This document shows positions 1 to 9,245 of a stretch of 64,000 nt of DNA, in pieces. The DNA comes from Pirellulaceae bacterium (GTDB taxonomy: Bacteria; Planctomycetota; Planctomycetia; Pirellulales; Pirellulaceae). Within the stretch, counting starts at the first letter, position 1. Each line of letters begins with the position of its first letter. Both the position numbers and the translations under genes were made by a program. The notes beneath the pieces are model-generated. The model was given only the letters and a program-made list of their open reading frames with translations. It did not search any database and was not told where the DNA came from. The DNA lies in NCBI GenBank assembly GCA_023382975.1, contig JAHDXO010000007.1, positions 132,170 to 196,169 on the forward strand, in the 5' to 3' direction.

Positions 1-166
1 GTTCGTCTCCGAGCCGTGGGTGTCCAAAGTTGAAATGGACTCATCGGAGTGAGTCAGCGGCACGTTCATCAGCAACGATTTGCACGAGCGCGAGGATGAC
101 ATCACCTGGAGAGTCCGACAATTTGGCGCGGGCGCTGATCGTCTGGCTCTGCAGAACCCGTAGTGG
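1..166. other. Window edge without a recognisable gene
   Basis: No convincing coding region is visible here. A short minus-strand open stretch ends at about position 50 but has no start codon or recognisable motif. The segment lies downstream of the stop of the minus-strand hydrolase that follows, so it may hold that gene's 3' untranslated region. Confidence 0.4.
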
Positions 167-2251
167 TCAGAACTTCGGGAATGTTCCAGGGCGTGATTGG
201 TTGGGCGGATGGTTCCGCTGGGCGGCCTTGTGCAGAATGGCGAGGGCGTCCTCGGGCAGAAGAAATCCTTCGCTTTGAAGTTCCATCGCGGCTTCGGTGA
301 TTCTCGCCAGATACACATCGCGCGTCGGGTAGCGCTCGCGAACCGCCGACCGCGGGTCGCTTTGTCGGCTTCGTTCATCGCTCGTCGCGGGAAATGGCAG
401 GTACATGCCGTCCAATCCGGAGAGCATCTCCTCGGCCCCGAACTTGGCGGCGCGCAGATTCCATCCCGTGTGGGTGCCCAGCGGCACGGCGATGTCCGGC
501 AAGCGGATCCCGGCGATCTCGTTGCCGTCGCTGTCGACGGCTGGAACCAGCGTGCGGTACGGCTGGCCGACGATCGTCGGCGGAATCGTATCCGCGATCC
601 CCTGCGATTGGAATCGCGGCCCGAAATCCAATCGCAACGGCTGGTAGAAACCTGTGGGCAAGTTGACGCCCGGGATCTTGGGAAACTGCTCGCGGAATGT
701 CTCCAGGTCGACCAGCGTCCCGTCGTCGATCCGCGGATAGCGACTCGGCGGCGGTGGTTGATCCACACTGGCCCAGCGGTCCAACGCGACCAGCATAGCG
801 CGCAGGAGCGGACCGCGGTCGTCCAGCGTGTTTCGCGGCTGTTGACAGATCCCCGGCGTCGGCGGCCCGGCGCCCAGATGCTGAGCACCGGCCACCAAAT
901 AGACGCGCACTTCGTCCGGCAATTCCAGATCGCGTAGGCCCGCGACATCGGTGGTCAGCAGCGAAGCGGCTCGGTTCCAGTATTCGGTCGACGTCTGCGT
1001 AAACATCATCTTCGGCACGCAGCCCTGTTGCCGGGCCCGCTCCAGGGTGTCCGCCTGCTGGCCCGAGACCAGATCGATCTGGGGTGCCGGGCTGAATGGA
1101 AACAGTTCCGAGGCAGCCAGATTCCCCGTATGATGCGAAGCGAAGATCGTCGCCATGCGGAAGCGGTGGTTGAACATCCCCTTGCCGGCCCCCGCCACGT
1201 GTGCCAATGCGCCGTCGAAAACGATCCGTCCGGATTCGTCGGCGTTGAAGCCGTCGTAGACAAACTGATGGATCAATCTGCCCGACTGGGAGATCCCGAA
1301 GATCAAAGCAAGGTCCACGCACCCCGCCAACGGACTGGCAGGCGTGCGGTCGTCGCCAGCATGGCGGAAGAACGAAACGCAGTCGCGCACCGCGGCCATC
1401 CCCAACCCGCTGACCCGCGGATCGCGCGCCGTGTAGACCAGATCGTAGAGCCACCCGGGACGGAAACCTTCCTCCACGTACAGATGTGCGGCATCGGGCA
1501 CCGCCCGCCCGTTTTCCCACCGAGCGAACGACCAGCGGGTGCGCGGAATCTGGACGGCAGGCGCCGAGCGGCGAGGCCGCATGGTCAGCGTCGCGTCGCG
1601 ATTGTCCAGGCTGACCGATGGATAAGCAGCCGACGTGCCCCAAGGACTGTAGAAAAACGCCTGACTGAATGTCGGCTCGTCCACGCAGATCTCCACGTGA
1701 GCCGGCCCGGTGACTGTCTCGCCGCCCTGCCGAACCACCGGCAGATCGATGACGGTGCGTTGATTGCCGTCTTCTACGACATCCCCGTCCCAGCCGCACC
1801 ACAGCACACTGTAGCCTCGACGCATCAGAAACCCGTCGCCTACGTCGGCTGCGGTCGAAGGATCATTGCTGCGCGCCGCGAGATTGAACGTCCACAACGC
1901 CAGCTTGTTGCCGCGGTTGGTAACGTCGAACAGCAACCGTCGGTTGCCGCGCAGCGGATCCGTCGGCTTGAGCAGGAAGAAATCCGTCCAGCATTCCACG
2001 CGGCCCCGCGCATTGCGCGGCGCAAGCTGCAAATCGCGAATCGCCGCATTGGCCGGGGCGTCCGGATCGACCTCGATCAGCATTCGACCTCGAAGCTTTT
2101 CATAAGGGCCCCGGTCGCTAAAGACCTGACCGTCGGCCAGCAAGGTCTGCTCGTGAATCTCCACGCGGACCACCTCGCCGCGAACGACGCGTCCCGTCGC
2201 CGCGATCGTCGTCGCTGCCAAGACGATGTAGAGCCATGCCAATCGAGTCAT
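167..2251 (-). CDS. Exported alpha/beta hydrolase domain protein
   Basis: The product is 694 residues with an N-terminal signal peptide (MTRLAWLYIVLAATTIAAT). Its sequence matches the large bacterial alpha/beta hydrolase domain family (PF20091 type). The nucleophile motif is visible as GISQSGR, with the candidate serine at residue 321. The last residue of the GxSxG pattern is Ser rather than Gly. The start at 2251 was chosen because it puts the signal peptide at the N terminus; the reading frame stays open upstream to 3109, but that part is antisense to the next gene. The gene is divergent from another exported hydrolase, with 171 bases between the two starts. The substrate cannot be told; an ester of plant or algal origin is plausible for a planctomycete. 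Confidence 0.75.
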   Translation of the reverse strand: MTRLAWLYIVLAATTIAATGRVVRGEVVRVEIHEQTLLADGQVFSDRGPYEKLRGRMLIEVDPDAPANAAIRDLQLAPRNARGRVECWTDFFLLKPTDPLRGNRRLLFDVTNRGNKLALWTFNLAARSNDPSTAADVGDGFLMRRGYSVLWCGWDGDVVEDGNQRTVIDLPVVRQGGETVTGPAHVEICVDEPTFSQAFFYSPWGTSAAYPSVSLDNRDATLTMRPRRSAPAVQIPRTRWSFARWENGRAVPDAAHLYVEEGFRPGWLYDLVYTARDPRVSGLGMAAVRDCVSFFRHAGDDRTPASPLAGCVDLALIFGISQSGRLIHQFVYDGFNADESGRIVFDGALAHVAGAGKGMFNHRFRMATIFASHHTGNLAASELFPFSPAPQIDLVSGQQADTLERARQQGCVPKMMFTQTSTEYWNRAASLLTTDVAGLRDLELPDEVRVYLVAGAQHLGAGPPTPGICQQPRNTLDDRGPLLRAMLVALDRWASVDQPPPPSRYPRIDDGTLVDLETFREQFPKIPGVNLPTGFYQPLRLDFGPRFQSQGIADTIPPTIVGQPYRTLVPAVDSDGNEIAGIRLPDIAVPLGTHTGWNLRAAKFGAEEMLSGLDGMYLPFPATSDERSRQSDPRSAVRERYPTRDVYLARITEAAMELQSEGFLLPEDALAILHKAAQRNHPPNQSRPGTFPKF

Positions 2252-2422
2252 GATGTCATTCCTTGCCGACCGAACTGAACCGCAATCCCACGTCCCAATT
2301 GAACCAAGCATTCCCAATGGCTGCAACACCGACGTCACGAAATCCACCTGTCGCGGCACTGCCGCCTGGGGTTTCGGCCTGGTAGAATTCGGGCCGGGAA
2401 GCTCACCGGAGGAACATCGACC
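2252..2422. promoter_or_regulatory. Divergent intergenic region between two exported hydrolases
   Basis: The two start codons face away from each other across 171 bases, so both promoters should lie here. A GGAGG ribosome-binding sequence at about 2409-2413 precedes the plus-strand gene. I see no clear -35/-10 pair and no strong palindrome. The assignment rests on gene layout only. Confidence 0.35.
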
Positions 2423-4411
2423 ATGAAGCAATGGCAACGAATCGTACTGTTTCTCGTCGTCCTTCTGCCGCCGACACGGATCACGATGGGCGCTGATGAC
2501 GCGCGGGGGGTGCTCGAACGTAGCGGCGACGGACTGCACTACGAACAGATGATGCAGGTCATGCGGCAGCAGTACGCCGAGCGACGGATGGATTTCGAAG
2601 CGTCGCTGGTGTCGGTCGAGTCGGCAGAGCAACGCCGGTTGCGGCAGCGAGGGCAGTTCCTGGACATGCTCGGCCCGTTTCCCGAGCGAACGCCGCTGCA
2701 CGCCAAGGTGGTGGGAACAATCGACAGGGATGGCTACCGTATCGAGCGGGTCAGCTACGAAAGCCGCCCCTGTCATCGCGTCACCGCAAATCTCTACTTG
2801 CCCGACGGCGACGGGCCGTTTCCCGGCGTATTGGTCTCGTGCGGACATTCGGACAACGGCAAGGCACTGCCCGCGTACCAGGCGGCCTGCATCCGCATGG
2901 CGCGAGAGGGCTTGGCCGTGCTGATCTTCGACCCGATCAGCCAGGGCGAGCGGCACCAAGTACTCGATCTCGCGCCCCACGGCACGACCGAGCATACCCT
3001 GCTGCACATCGGCGCCGTGCTGGTCGGCCTGAACACGGGCCACTACCGCACCTGGGACGCGATCCGCAGTCTTGACTATCTGGCCGAACGTCCCGAAGTC
3101 GACGCCCACCGGCTGGGCATGACCGGCAACTCAGGCGGCGGCACGATGACAACCTGGGTGATGGCCATCGACGAACGCGTGTTTGTCGCGGCACCATCGT
3201 GCTTCATCACCACGCAGCAGGCGGTCTTCGAACAGTTGGGACCGTCGGACGGCGAACAGCAGTTTCCTCGCCAAGGCCTGTACGGCATCGAGCGGGCGGA
3301 TTTCCTGATGATGCGAGCGCCCAAGCCGACGAAAATCCTGGCGGCCGAACGGGATTATTTTCCGATCAACGGAGCGCGCCAGGTCTATGACGAAGCCAAG
3401 CGGTTTTTCACCGTCTACGACCGCGCCGAACGCGTGGAGTTGTTCTCCTACGACGACGCTCACGGCTGGAGCCAGCCGCGGCGTCAGGCGGCCGAACTCT
3501 GGATGCGCCGCTGGCTGCTGGACCAGGAAGATCCGCAGCCCTCGCCGCAGGACTTCGCGCTCCAGGCTCTGCCGGACGCAACATTGCAGGTCACGCAATC
3601 CGGCCAAGTGCTGCAGGAATACGACGACCAGTTGACGGTGCCGCAGTTGAACCTGATGCGTGCCAAGTCACTGGCGGAAGATCGCCGCCGCTTCTGGTCG
3701 GACCATGACAGAGCCTTCCGAGCGGCACGCATCCGCGACTTGCTGGGCCTGGACCGGATGGCGGGATCGGTGGAGTTCGAGCGTCGAGGCGCGGACGAGC
3801 GAGAAGGCTATCGCGTCGAGCGTCTGCTGATCCAACGCGACGGGTTCCCGCTGCCTGCGCTGCTATTCGTTCCGCACAAGGTGCGAGACGGCGGGTCGGC
3901 AGCGCTGGTGCTCGACAGCCGGGGCAAGGACCATGCCGCGGAAGAAGCCGAAGGACCGGTGCTTTCGCGCGTCAGGCAGGGGCGGATTGTGCTGAGCGTC
4001 GACCTTCGTGGTTTCGGCGAAACGCGGGACACGCAGAGCAACCCGAAGTACCGCAACGACGCATTCCGGATCGCCATGCTGGCCATGCACATCGGCCAGC
4101 CGCTGTTGGGACAGCGTGTGGCGGACGTCGCCGCCGCGTTGCACACGCTGGGCCGAGACGACATTGCGGGCAACCGGCCGGTGGAACTGGTCGCGGTGGA
4201 CCGAGCCGTGCCCGTCGCTTTGCACGCGGCGTATCTCGATCCCCGCATCGGCAACGTCGAACTGCAGGGCGGCATCCGCTCGTGGGTGGACGACGTCGTC
4301 GCGCGGCCGACTCAGCCGAACCTGATGGAACACGCCGTCCCCGGTGCCCTATGCTGGTACGATCTGCCCGATCTCCGCCGCGCTATCGCCCCGGGCCAAG
4401 CTCGTGAATAG
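2423..4411 (+). CDS. Exported two-domain alpha/beta hydrolase (acetylxylan-esterase / prolyl-oligopeptidase-like)
   Basis: A 662-residue protein with a signal peptide (residues 1 to about 24, ending near TRITMGADD). The first hydrolase domain has an HG-rich strand and the nucleophile elbow GNSGGG, with the candidate serine at residue 237. A second, degenerate hydrolase-like half begins near residue 440 and contains VLDSRGKDHA and VDLRGFGETRD strands but no obvious GxSxG. This double arrangement is common among planctomycete secreted esterases related to acetylxylan esterase (AXE1) and dienelactone hydrolase. The ATG at 2423 follows a GGAGG sequence. The gene is convergent with sdhB. The precise substrate is not deducible; carbohydrate-ester cleavage is an inference. 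Confidence 0.75.
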   Translation: MKQWQRIVLFLVVLLPPTRITMGADDARGVLERSGDGLHYEQMMQVMRQQYAERRMDFEASLVSVESAEQRRLRQRGQFLDMLGPFPERTPLHAKVVGTIDRDGYRIERVSYESRPCHRVTANLYLPDGDGPFPGVLVSCGHSDNGKALPAYQAACIRMAREGLAVLIFDPISQGERHQVLDLAPHGTTEHTLLHIGAVLVGLNTGHYRTWDAIRSLDYLAERPEVDAHRLGMTGNSGGGTMTTWVMAIDERVFVAAPSCFITTQQAVFEQLGPSDGEQQFPRQGLYGIERADFLMMRAPKPTKILAAERDYFPINGARQVYDEAKRFFTVYDRAERVELFSYDDAHGWSQPRRQAAELWMRRWLLDQEDPQPSPQDFALQALPDATLQVTQSGQVLQEYDDQLTVPQLNLMRAKSLAEDRRRFWSDHDRAFRAARIRDLLGLDRMAGSVEFERRGADEREGYRVERLLIQRDGFPLPALLFVPHKVRDGGSAALVLDSRGKDHAAEEAEGPVLSRVRQGRIVLSVDLRGFGETRDTQSNPKYRNDAFRIAMLAMHIGQPLLGQRVADVAAALHTLGRDDIAGNRPVELVAVDRAVPVALHAAYLDPRIGNVELQGGIRSWVDDVVARPTQPNLMEHAVPGALCWYDLPDLRRAIAPGQARE

Positions 4412-4447
4412 CAACGACCGGCTCCAAGCTGACTCCGCCACGACAAA

Positions 4448-4476
4448 GGGAAGCAGCTTTCACGGCTGCCGTTCCC
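4448..4476. terminator. Possible bidirectional terminator hairpin
   Basis: Between the convergent hydrolase gene and sdhB, GGGAA-GCAGC pairs with GCTGC-(CG)-TTCCC across a 7-base loop, with a two-base bulge. No T-run follows on either strand, so termination is inferred from position and stem only. Confidence 0.35.
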
Positions 4477-4501
4477 TCGCCCTCGAACGGTCCCGCGGGC
4501 A

Positions 4502-5356
4502 TCAGCGGTCGAAGATCAGTTTGATGGCGTGCAGGGTGGTGGCTCGACCGGCGTGGGCGATCGAGGTGGTGAGCGGGATCTCTTTGGGACAGACGGCGAC
4601 GCAGTTCTGTGCGTTGCCGCAGATCTGGATGCCGCCCGGGGCCATCAACGCGTCCAACCGTTCGCCGGCGATGTGGCCGCCGATGGGATGCGAATTGAAC
4701 AGCACCGTCTGGCTGATGGCATGGGCGCCCAGGAAGTGCGTGTCGTAGGTCTCGTTCCGCCGTGCCTCGTATTGTTCGTCGGTTTCGCCCGGCTTACGAG
4801 GAAGCTCGATCTTGGTGTACTGCGGACAGGCTTCCAGACAGCAGCCGCAACTCATGCATTGGCTCAGCGGGTAACGGGCTTCTTGTTCGCTGCGCGATCG
4901 CTGCGGCCCGGCACCCATGTCGTAGTAGCCGTCCACAGGCACCCAAGCTTTGACTCGCTGCAACGCGCGGAACAACCGCGAGCGGTCCACCACCAGATCG
5001 CGCACCACGGGAAACTTGCTCATGGGCTGCAATTCGATCACGCCCGGCTTTTCTTCCAGCAGCCGGTCGACCAGTGCCGTACACGATTGCCGGACTCGCC
5101 CGTTGACCAACATCGTGCAGGCGCCGCAAACCTCCTCCAGGCACCCGCAATCCCAGGCCACGGGAGCAACTTTCTTGCCTTCGATCGTTTCCGCTTTCGC
5201 CGCGATCTTCTGCAGGACGCTGATCACGTTCATGTCGGGTTCGTATTCGACCCGGAAGGTCTCCCAGTAGCTGGATGTCCCCGGCGCGTCCTGGCGCAGG
5301 ATCCGCACCTGGAAATCTCGACACCTGTTCTTGCCGCTTGCTTGTTGGTCAGCCAT
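4502..5356 (-). CDS. sdhB: Succinate dehydrogenase/fumarate reductase iron-sulfur subunit
   Basis: The product is 284 residues, the usual size for SdhB/FrdB. The N-terminal ferredoxin domain carries the 2Fe-2S cysteines in DCGCLEEVCGACTM and the later RQSC. The C-terminal domain carries the 4Fe-4S motif CMSCGCCLEACP and the 3Fe-4S region CGNAQNCVAVCP. It passes electrons from the flavin of SdhA to the membrane subunit. The ATG at 5356 was chosen because similarity begins just after it; the frame remains open to 5533 but overlaps sdhA. It is the last gene of sdhC-sdhA-sdhB, 26 bases after sdhA. Confidence 0.95.
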   Translation of the reverse strand: MADQQASGKNRCRDFQVRILRQDAPGTSSYWETFRVEYEPDMNVISVLQKIAAKAETIEGKKVAPVAWDCGCLEEVCGACTMLVNGRVRQSCTALVDRLLEEKPGVIELQPMSKFPVVRDLVVDRSRLFRALQRVKAWVPVDGYYDMGAGPQRSRSEQEARYPLSQCMSCGCCLEACPQYTKIELPRKPGETDEQYEARRNETYDTHFLGAHAISQTVLFNSHPIGGHIAGERLDALMAPGGIQICGNAQNCVAVCPKEIPLTTSIAHAGRATTLHAIKLIFDR

Positions 5357-5382
5357 GGTCCATGCGACTCTGATTATTCGGG

Positions 5383-7347
5383 TTACTCTTGAGTTTTCTG
5401 ACGTGCCCGTTTGGTCCAGACTTCTTCGATCACCTCGGCGCCGTGCAGGCCGTACAGTCGCGGCCGAGGCGGGATGAGCGAAGTATCGACGTCCTCGTAG
5501 GAAAGCTCCGGCTGCGACGAACCGGAATTCCACGTGGCAATGGTCGACTTAAGCCATTTCCGGTTGCTTGCTTCGAAGTCGTCGCACCATTTCTCGGCTT
5601 CCCGCCGCCGCTCCTCGGCCGTCTGGGTTGTGAGATTTGGGTGAGCGAATTCGGGCTTGAAATGGGCGCCGCGGCATTCGTCGCGCTGCAAGGCCCCGCG
5701 GAGAATGGTCTTGGCCAACGGCATCATATCCATCAGGCCACTGGCGAAGATCAGATTCTGGTTTGTCCAGTTGCCGGTATCCGAGAGGGAGCAACGTTTT
5801 GCCCGCTCATGCAGCTCGTCGATCTTGTCGATGGCCTCGAGCAACTGGTCGTTGCGGCGGACCACCGTGGCGGCTCGCGTCATCAAGTCGCCCAACTCCT
5901 TGTGGACCGCGTACGGACTCTCGCCGCCCGCCGGACGGCGACTCAGTTCCTCCTGGGCGGTCTGATGGGCCTTGCGAGCCGATTCGAACAGCGAGGCGGG
6001 CTGCTCGGCCGCCGCCCCCTTGGCTTGCGACGATAGCAGGTTCTTGATGCCGGGGGCCACGAACAACCCTGCGAAAATGCAGCTCAGCAGCGAGTTGGCT
6101 CCCAGTCGGTTCGCGCCGTGGTACTGGTAGTCGGCTTCGCCGATGGCGAACAAGTTGGGAATGTTGGTCTGCTGGTTGCGGGGCGAGCCTGGCTGAAGGC
6201 CGCCATCCGCCGTGCGCTCGTAATCGACCCACAGTCCGCCCATCGAATAATGCACGGCGGGAAAGATCTTCATCGGAGTGAAGCGGGGATCGACTCCCTG
6301 GAATTTCTCGTAGATTTCCAGGATGCCGCCCAGCTTGCGCGACAGCTCCTGCGGCTCGATGTGCGTCAGGTCCAGGTAGACGCACATCTTGTCCTGTTCG
6401 ACGCTCAAGCCCTCGTTCACGCAGATGTCGAAGATCTCTCGCGTGGCGATGTCGCGTGGGACGAGGTTTCCGTATTTCGGGTAACGGTCTTCCAGAAAGT
6501 AGTATCGCTCCGATTCCGGAATGTCCACCGGGTTTCTGGTGTCCTGCGGCTTGCGCGGCACCCACACCCTGCCGCCTTCGCCTCGCGCCGACTCGCTCAT
6601 CAACCGCAGTTTGTCCGCACCGGGAATCGCCGTCGGATGGACCTGGATGAATTCGCCGTTTCCGTACTTGGCACCGGCTTGAAAAGCACGACTCGCCGCG
6701 GCTCCCGTACAGGACATCGAATTCGTCGACCGGCCGTACACCAAGCCGCAGCCCCCCGTCGCCAGCACGACGGCATCCGCCGGAAACGCCCGGATTTCCA
6801 TAGAGACCAGATCCTGGCCGATACAACCTCGGCATGCGCCGTGGCTGTCCAAAACAGGGCCGAGAAAATCCCAGAATTCGTGCTTGGTGACCAGACATTC
6901 CGCTTCCCAGCGGCGGACCTGCTCGTCCAAAGCGTACAGCAGTTGCTGGCCCGTCGTCGCTCCCGCGAACGCCGTCCGCTTGTACAACGTTCCACCGAAC
7001 CGTCGCCGGTCGAGGAAGCCTTCGGTCGTACGATTGAAAGGAACGCCCAACCGGTCCATCAAATCGATGACCTTCGGGCCCCAGTAGGCCATCTCTTTCA
7101 CGGGCGGTTGATGCTGCAGAAAATCGCCGCCGTACACGGTGTCGTCGAAGTGCTTCCATTCACTGTCGCCCAGATGGCGCGTCTGCTCGTTGCAGGAATT
7201 GATCCCGCCCTGAGCACACACGCTGTGCGATCGCTTTACCGGAACCAGACTCATCAAGTCGACATGCACGCCCAATTCGGCCAGCTTCATGGATACGGAC
7301 AACCCGGCCAATCCGCCCCCGATCACCATCACTCGTTGCTTTGCCAT
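5383..7347 (-). CDS. sdhA: Succinate dehydrogenase/fumarate reductase flavoprotein subunit
   Basis: A 654-residue flavoprotein that oxidises succinate to fumarate, or the reverse. The N-terminal FAD-binding motif is VIGGGLAGLSVSMKLAELG, and the histidine expected to hold FAD covalently is H41 in RSHSVCAQGGIN. The active-site region HPTAIPGADKLRLMSESARGEGG and the FAD-binding GEADYQYHGANRLGANSLLSC are intact. The sequence resembles the Bacillus/epsilonproteobacterial branch rather than the Escherichia coli branch. It sits between sdhC (47 bases upstream) and sdhB. Confidence 0.96.
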   Translation of the reverse strand: MAKQRVMVIGGGLAGLSVSMKLAELGVHVDLMSLVPVKRSHSVCAQGGINSCNEQTRHLGDSEWKHFDDTVYGGDFLQHQPPVKEMAYWGPKVIDLMDRLGVPFNRTTEGFLDRRRFGGTLYKRTAFAGATTGQQLLYALDEQVRRWEAECLVTKHEFWDFLGPVLDSHGACRGCIGQDLVSMEIRAFPADAVVLATGGCGLVYGRSTNSMSCTGAAASRAFQAGAKYGNGEFIQVHPTAIPGADKLRLMSESARGEGGRVWVPRKPQDTRNPVDIPESERYYFLEDRYPKYGNLVPRDIATREIFDICVNEGLSVEQDKMCVYLDLTHIEPQELSRKLGGILEIYEKFQGVDPRFTPMKIFPAVHYSMGGLWVDYERTADGGLQPGSPRNQQTNIPNLFAIGEADYQYHGANRLGANSLLSCIFAGLFVAPGIKNLLSSQAKGAAAEQPASLFESARKAHQTAQEELSRRPAGGESPYAVHKELGDLMTRAATVVRRNDQLLEAIDKIDELHERAKRCSLSDTGNWTNQNLIFASGLMDMMPLAKTILRGALQRDECRGAHFKPEFAHPNLTTQTAEERRREAEKWCDDFEASNRKWLKSTIATWNSGSSQPELSYEDVDTSLIPPRPRLYGLHGAEVIEEVWTKRARQKTQE

Positions 7348-7394
7348 GAGTTCCCCTAAACCGTCTGACTGGTCACTCTCGCTTGGTCCGCCGA

Positions 7395-8195
7395 TCAGTT
7401 CGACGAGTCGATCACGGGCCGATCCGCGGATCGCTTCTTTGTATTCTCCTTAACATCGCCGGAATCGACTCGCACATGGTACATCCGGTCCTCGTCCTTC
7501 CGCGCGTCGTCCACATCCACGGTAGCCGCTCCGAACAAGGCCGACAGGCCGACGACCGCAAGCAACACGCCGAAAATTCCGCAACCCGCCAGGGCACGGC
7601 TTTGAGCAGCCTGCGATGTCCACACGCCCCAGGTGATCCCCATCGTCCAGATCCCGTTGGCCAGATGGAAGACGCAGGCGAGGATTCCAATCGCGTAGGC
7701 CACTTGAATCGCCCAACTGCTCATTGCCATGCCCAACGTCGAGGCGGCGTTATAGGCCCTGAAGTTCGCTCCGTTCCACGGCTTGGCCACGTTCTCGATC
7801 CACCATTCGAAGTGAAACCAGCCATGCAGGTGAAAAACGTGCCAGACGATGAAGACGAAGGCGATCATGCCCGTCGCTCGTTGCAGCGTGTAGCGGAAAT
7901 TGGCACTCGTGGGGTACGACGAAACGTTCGGCAACCCGCCGTAGATGATCACAACGCCCAGAATCGCATGAAACAGGATCGGCAGGAAAATGAATGTCCA
8001 CTCGACGATCACCAGCGCGTCTTCAAGGCTGTGTATCTGGTACACATTCTTCTGAAACACCGTCGCACCCGTCAAAATGGTCGAATTAACCAGCAGATGG
8101 ACGATCATGTACGCCCCGACAGGGATCAACCCAGTCAGCGAATGCAGGCGGCGTAGAAGGAATTCATGCCGAACTAGAAACGAAGGGGAACTCAC
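7395..8195 (-). CDS. sdhC: Succinate dehydrogenase cytochrome b subunit (single-anchor, di-haem type)
   Basis: A 266-residue membrane protein with five predicted helices and conserved histidines for haem, including the first helix (RLHSLTGLIPVGAYMIVHLL), FLPILFHAILGV, FIVWHVFHLHG and CVFHLANGIW. This pattern matches the Bacillus/Wolinella cytochrome b558 anchor that makes a separate SdhD unnecessary, and no sdhD is present. The start is GTG at 8195, preceded by AGGAAAGG about 8 bases upstream. A charged C-terminal tail of about 40 residues extends past the usual length. First gene of the operon. Confidence 0.93.
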   Translation of the reverse strand: MSSPSFLVRHEFLLRRLHSLTGLIPVGAYMIVHLLVNSTILTGATVFQKNVYQIHSLEDALVIVEWTFIFLPILFHAILGVVIIYGGLPNVSSYPTSANFRYTLQRATGMIAFVFIVWHVFHLHGWFHFEWWIENVAKPWNGANFRAYNAASTLGMAMSSWAIQVAYAIGILACVFHLANGIWTMGITWGVWTSQAAQSRALAGCGIFGVLLAVVGLSALFGAATVDVDDARKDEDRMYHVRVDSGDVKENTKKRSADRPVIDSSN

Positions 8196-8611
8196 GGTGA
8201 GCCTTTCCTGCGACGACGGTCCGAGGGTGCATCGGAGCGGTGCTCATGCCCGCCCCTCGCCATGTAACGCCTGCCCAAATCGTGAACCCGCTCAGCCCCT
8301 GTCAGCGGCTCAGCGTCTGAGCAGTACCAACCAATGCGGAGCCGGTCCCATTTTCAACAGCGACACATGGGCGATGAATCAAAAGGTCTGTACAGTATAA
8401 ATTGCTGTCTATTCATTACAACCGGGCGTTGGCATCGAGAAGCAACCGCGCGATTGCCGCCGTTTTTCGGATTTTCGCCGCAGTGACTTGGACTTGGAAG
8501 CAGCCCGGTCGTAACATACAACAGGGAAATTCAGCGGATCTCGCGATTCGACCGATGCATGTTATTTGCCGCGTAAGACGTTTGTCACCCGACTTGCGAT
8601 GAAGGTGTACC
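8196..8611. promoter_or_regulatory. 416-base divergent intergenic region, sdh operon versus receiver gene
   Basis: No gene is supported here. It should hold the promoters of sdhC (minus) and the receiver-domain gene (plus). A perfect inverted repeat GCTCAG-CGT-CTGAGC lies at 8308-8322, inside what would be the sdhC leader. A candidate sdhC promoter is listed separately. Confidence 0.4.
8394..8421 (-). promoter_or_regulatory. Candidate sigma70-type promoter for the sdh operon
   Basis: On the minus strand TTGTAA is followed after 16 bases by TATACT, close to the TTGACA/TATAAT consensus. It would give a leader of roughly 190 bases before the GTG of sdhC. Found by eye; other spacings are possible. 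Confidence 0.3.
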
Positions 8612-9040
8612 GTGTCGCTGCAAACTCCGTCTTTGCTCATTACCGATGACGATTTCGACTTCCGCCAGACCGTGCAAGAGGCTTTTGAATCACAAGGTTT
8701 TCGCACGCTGGCGGCCGGCGACGGCGAAGAGGCACTGGCCGTCGTGCGCCGGGAAACGGTCCATGTCGTGCTGCTTGACATGCACATGCCGCGACTGAGC
8801 GGCTTGGAGACGATTCGTCGCGTCAAGGAATTGCAGGAGCGATTGCCGTGCATACTGATCTCGGCCGCGATGGACGAAACGCTCGTCGAGGAAGCTCAAC
8901 GGGCGAATGCATTCTCGATTCTGTCGAAACCGGTTCGTCTCGCCGAATTGAACGGAGCCATTCGAGGCGCCCTTTGGACGACCTACGCTTGGCAGGACAA
9001 CCCCACGCTTGGTTCGCAGGCGCGAATCCGTCTAGCGTGA
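8612..9040 (+). CDS. Stand-alone response-regulator receiver (REC) domain protein
   Basis: A 142-residue protein made almost entirely of a receiver domain. The acidic pocket is D12/D13 (LLITDDDF), the phosphoacceptor is D56 (LLDMHMP), the switch serine is S84 (LISAA) and the lysine is K106 (LSKPV). No DNA-binding or enzymatic output domain follows; only a tail of about 20 residues remains. It likely works as a CheY-like or phosphorelay protein. The start codon is GTG at 8612. No histidine kinase is adjacent, so its partner is unknown. Confidence 0.88.
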   Translation: MSLQTPSLLITDDDFDFRQTVQEAFESQGFRTLAAGDGEEALAVVRRETVHVVLLDMHMPRLSGLETIRRVKELQERLPCILISAAMDETLVEEAQRANAFSILSKPVRLAELNGAIRGALWTTYAWQDNPTLGSQARIRLA

Positions 9041-9245
9041 TTCGAGTCTCTTTCCCCGGCGGCGGGGCTCAGAACACAGTGACTTCGCAGTTGCCACAAA
9101 ATTTAACGGCCAGATGAACGGCTTTTCCGCAAAATTCGCTATCTCGCGGCGCGGCATCTTCCAGAGGCACATCAAGGTGCGATACTAGAAGTAACTGACA
9201 AGCGACTGACGTTACGCCAACGACCGAGCAAGGGAGAGAGACGAC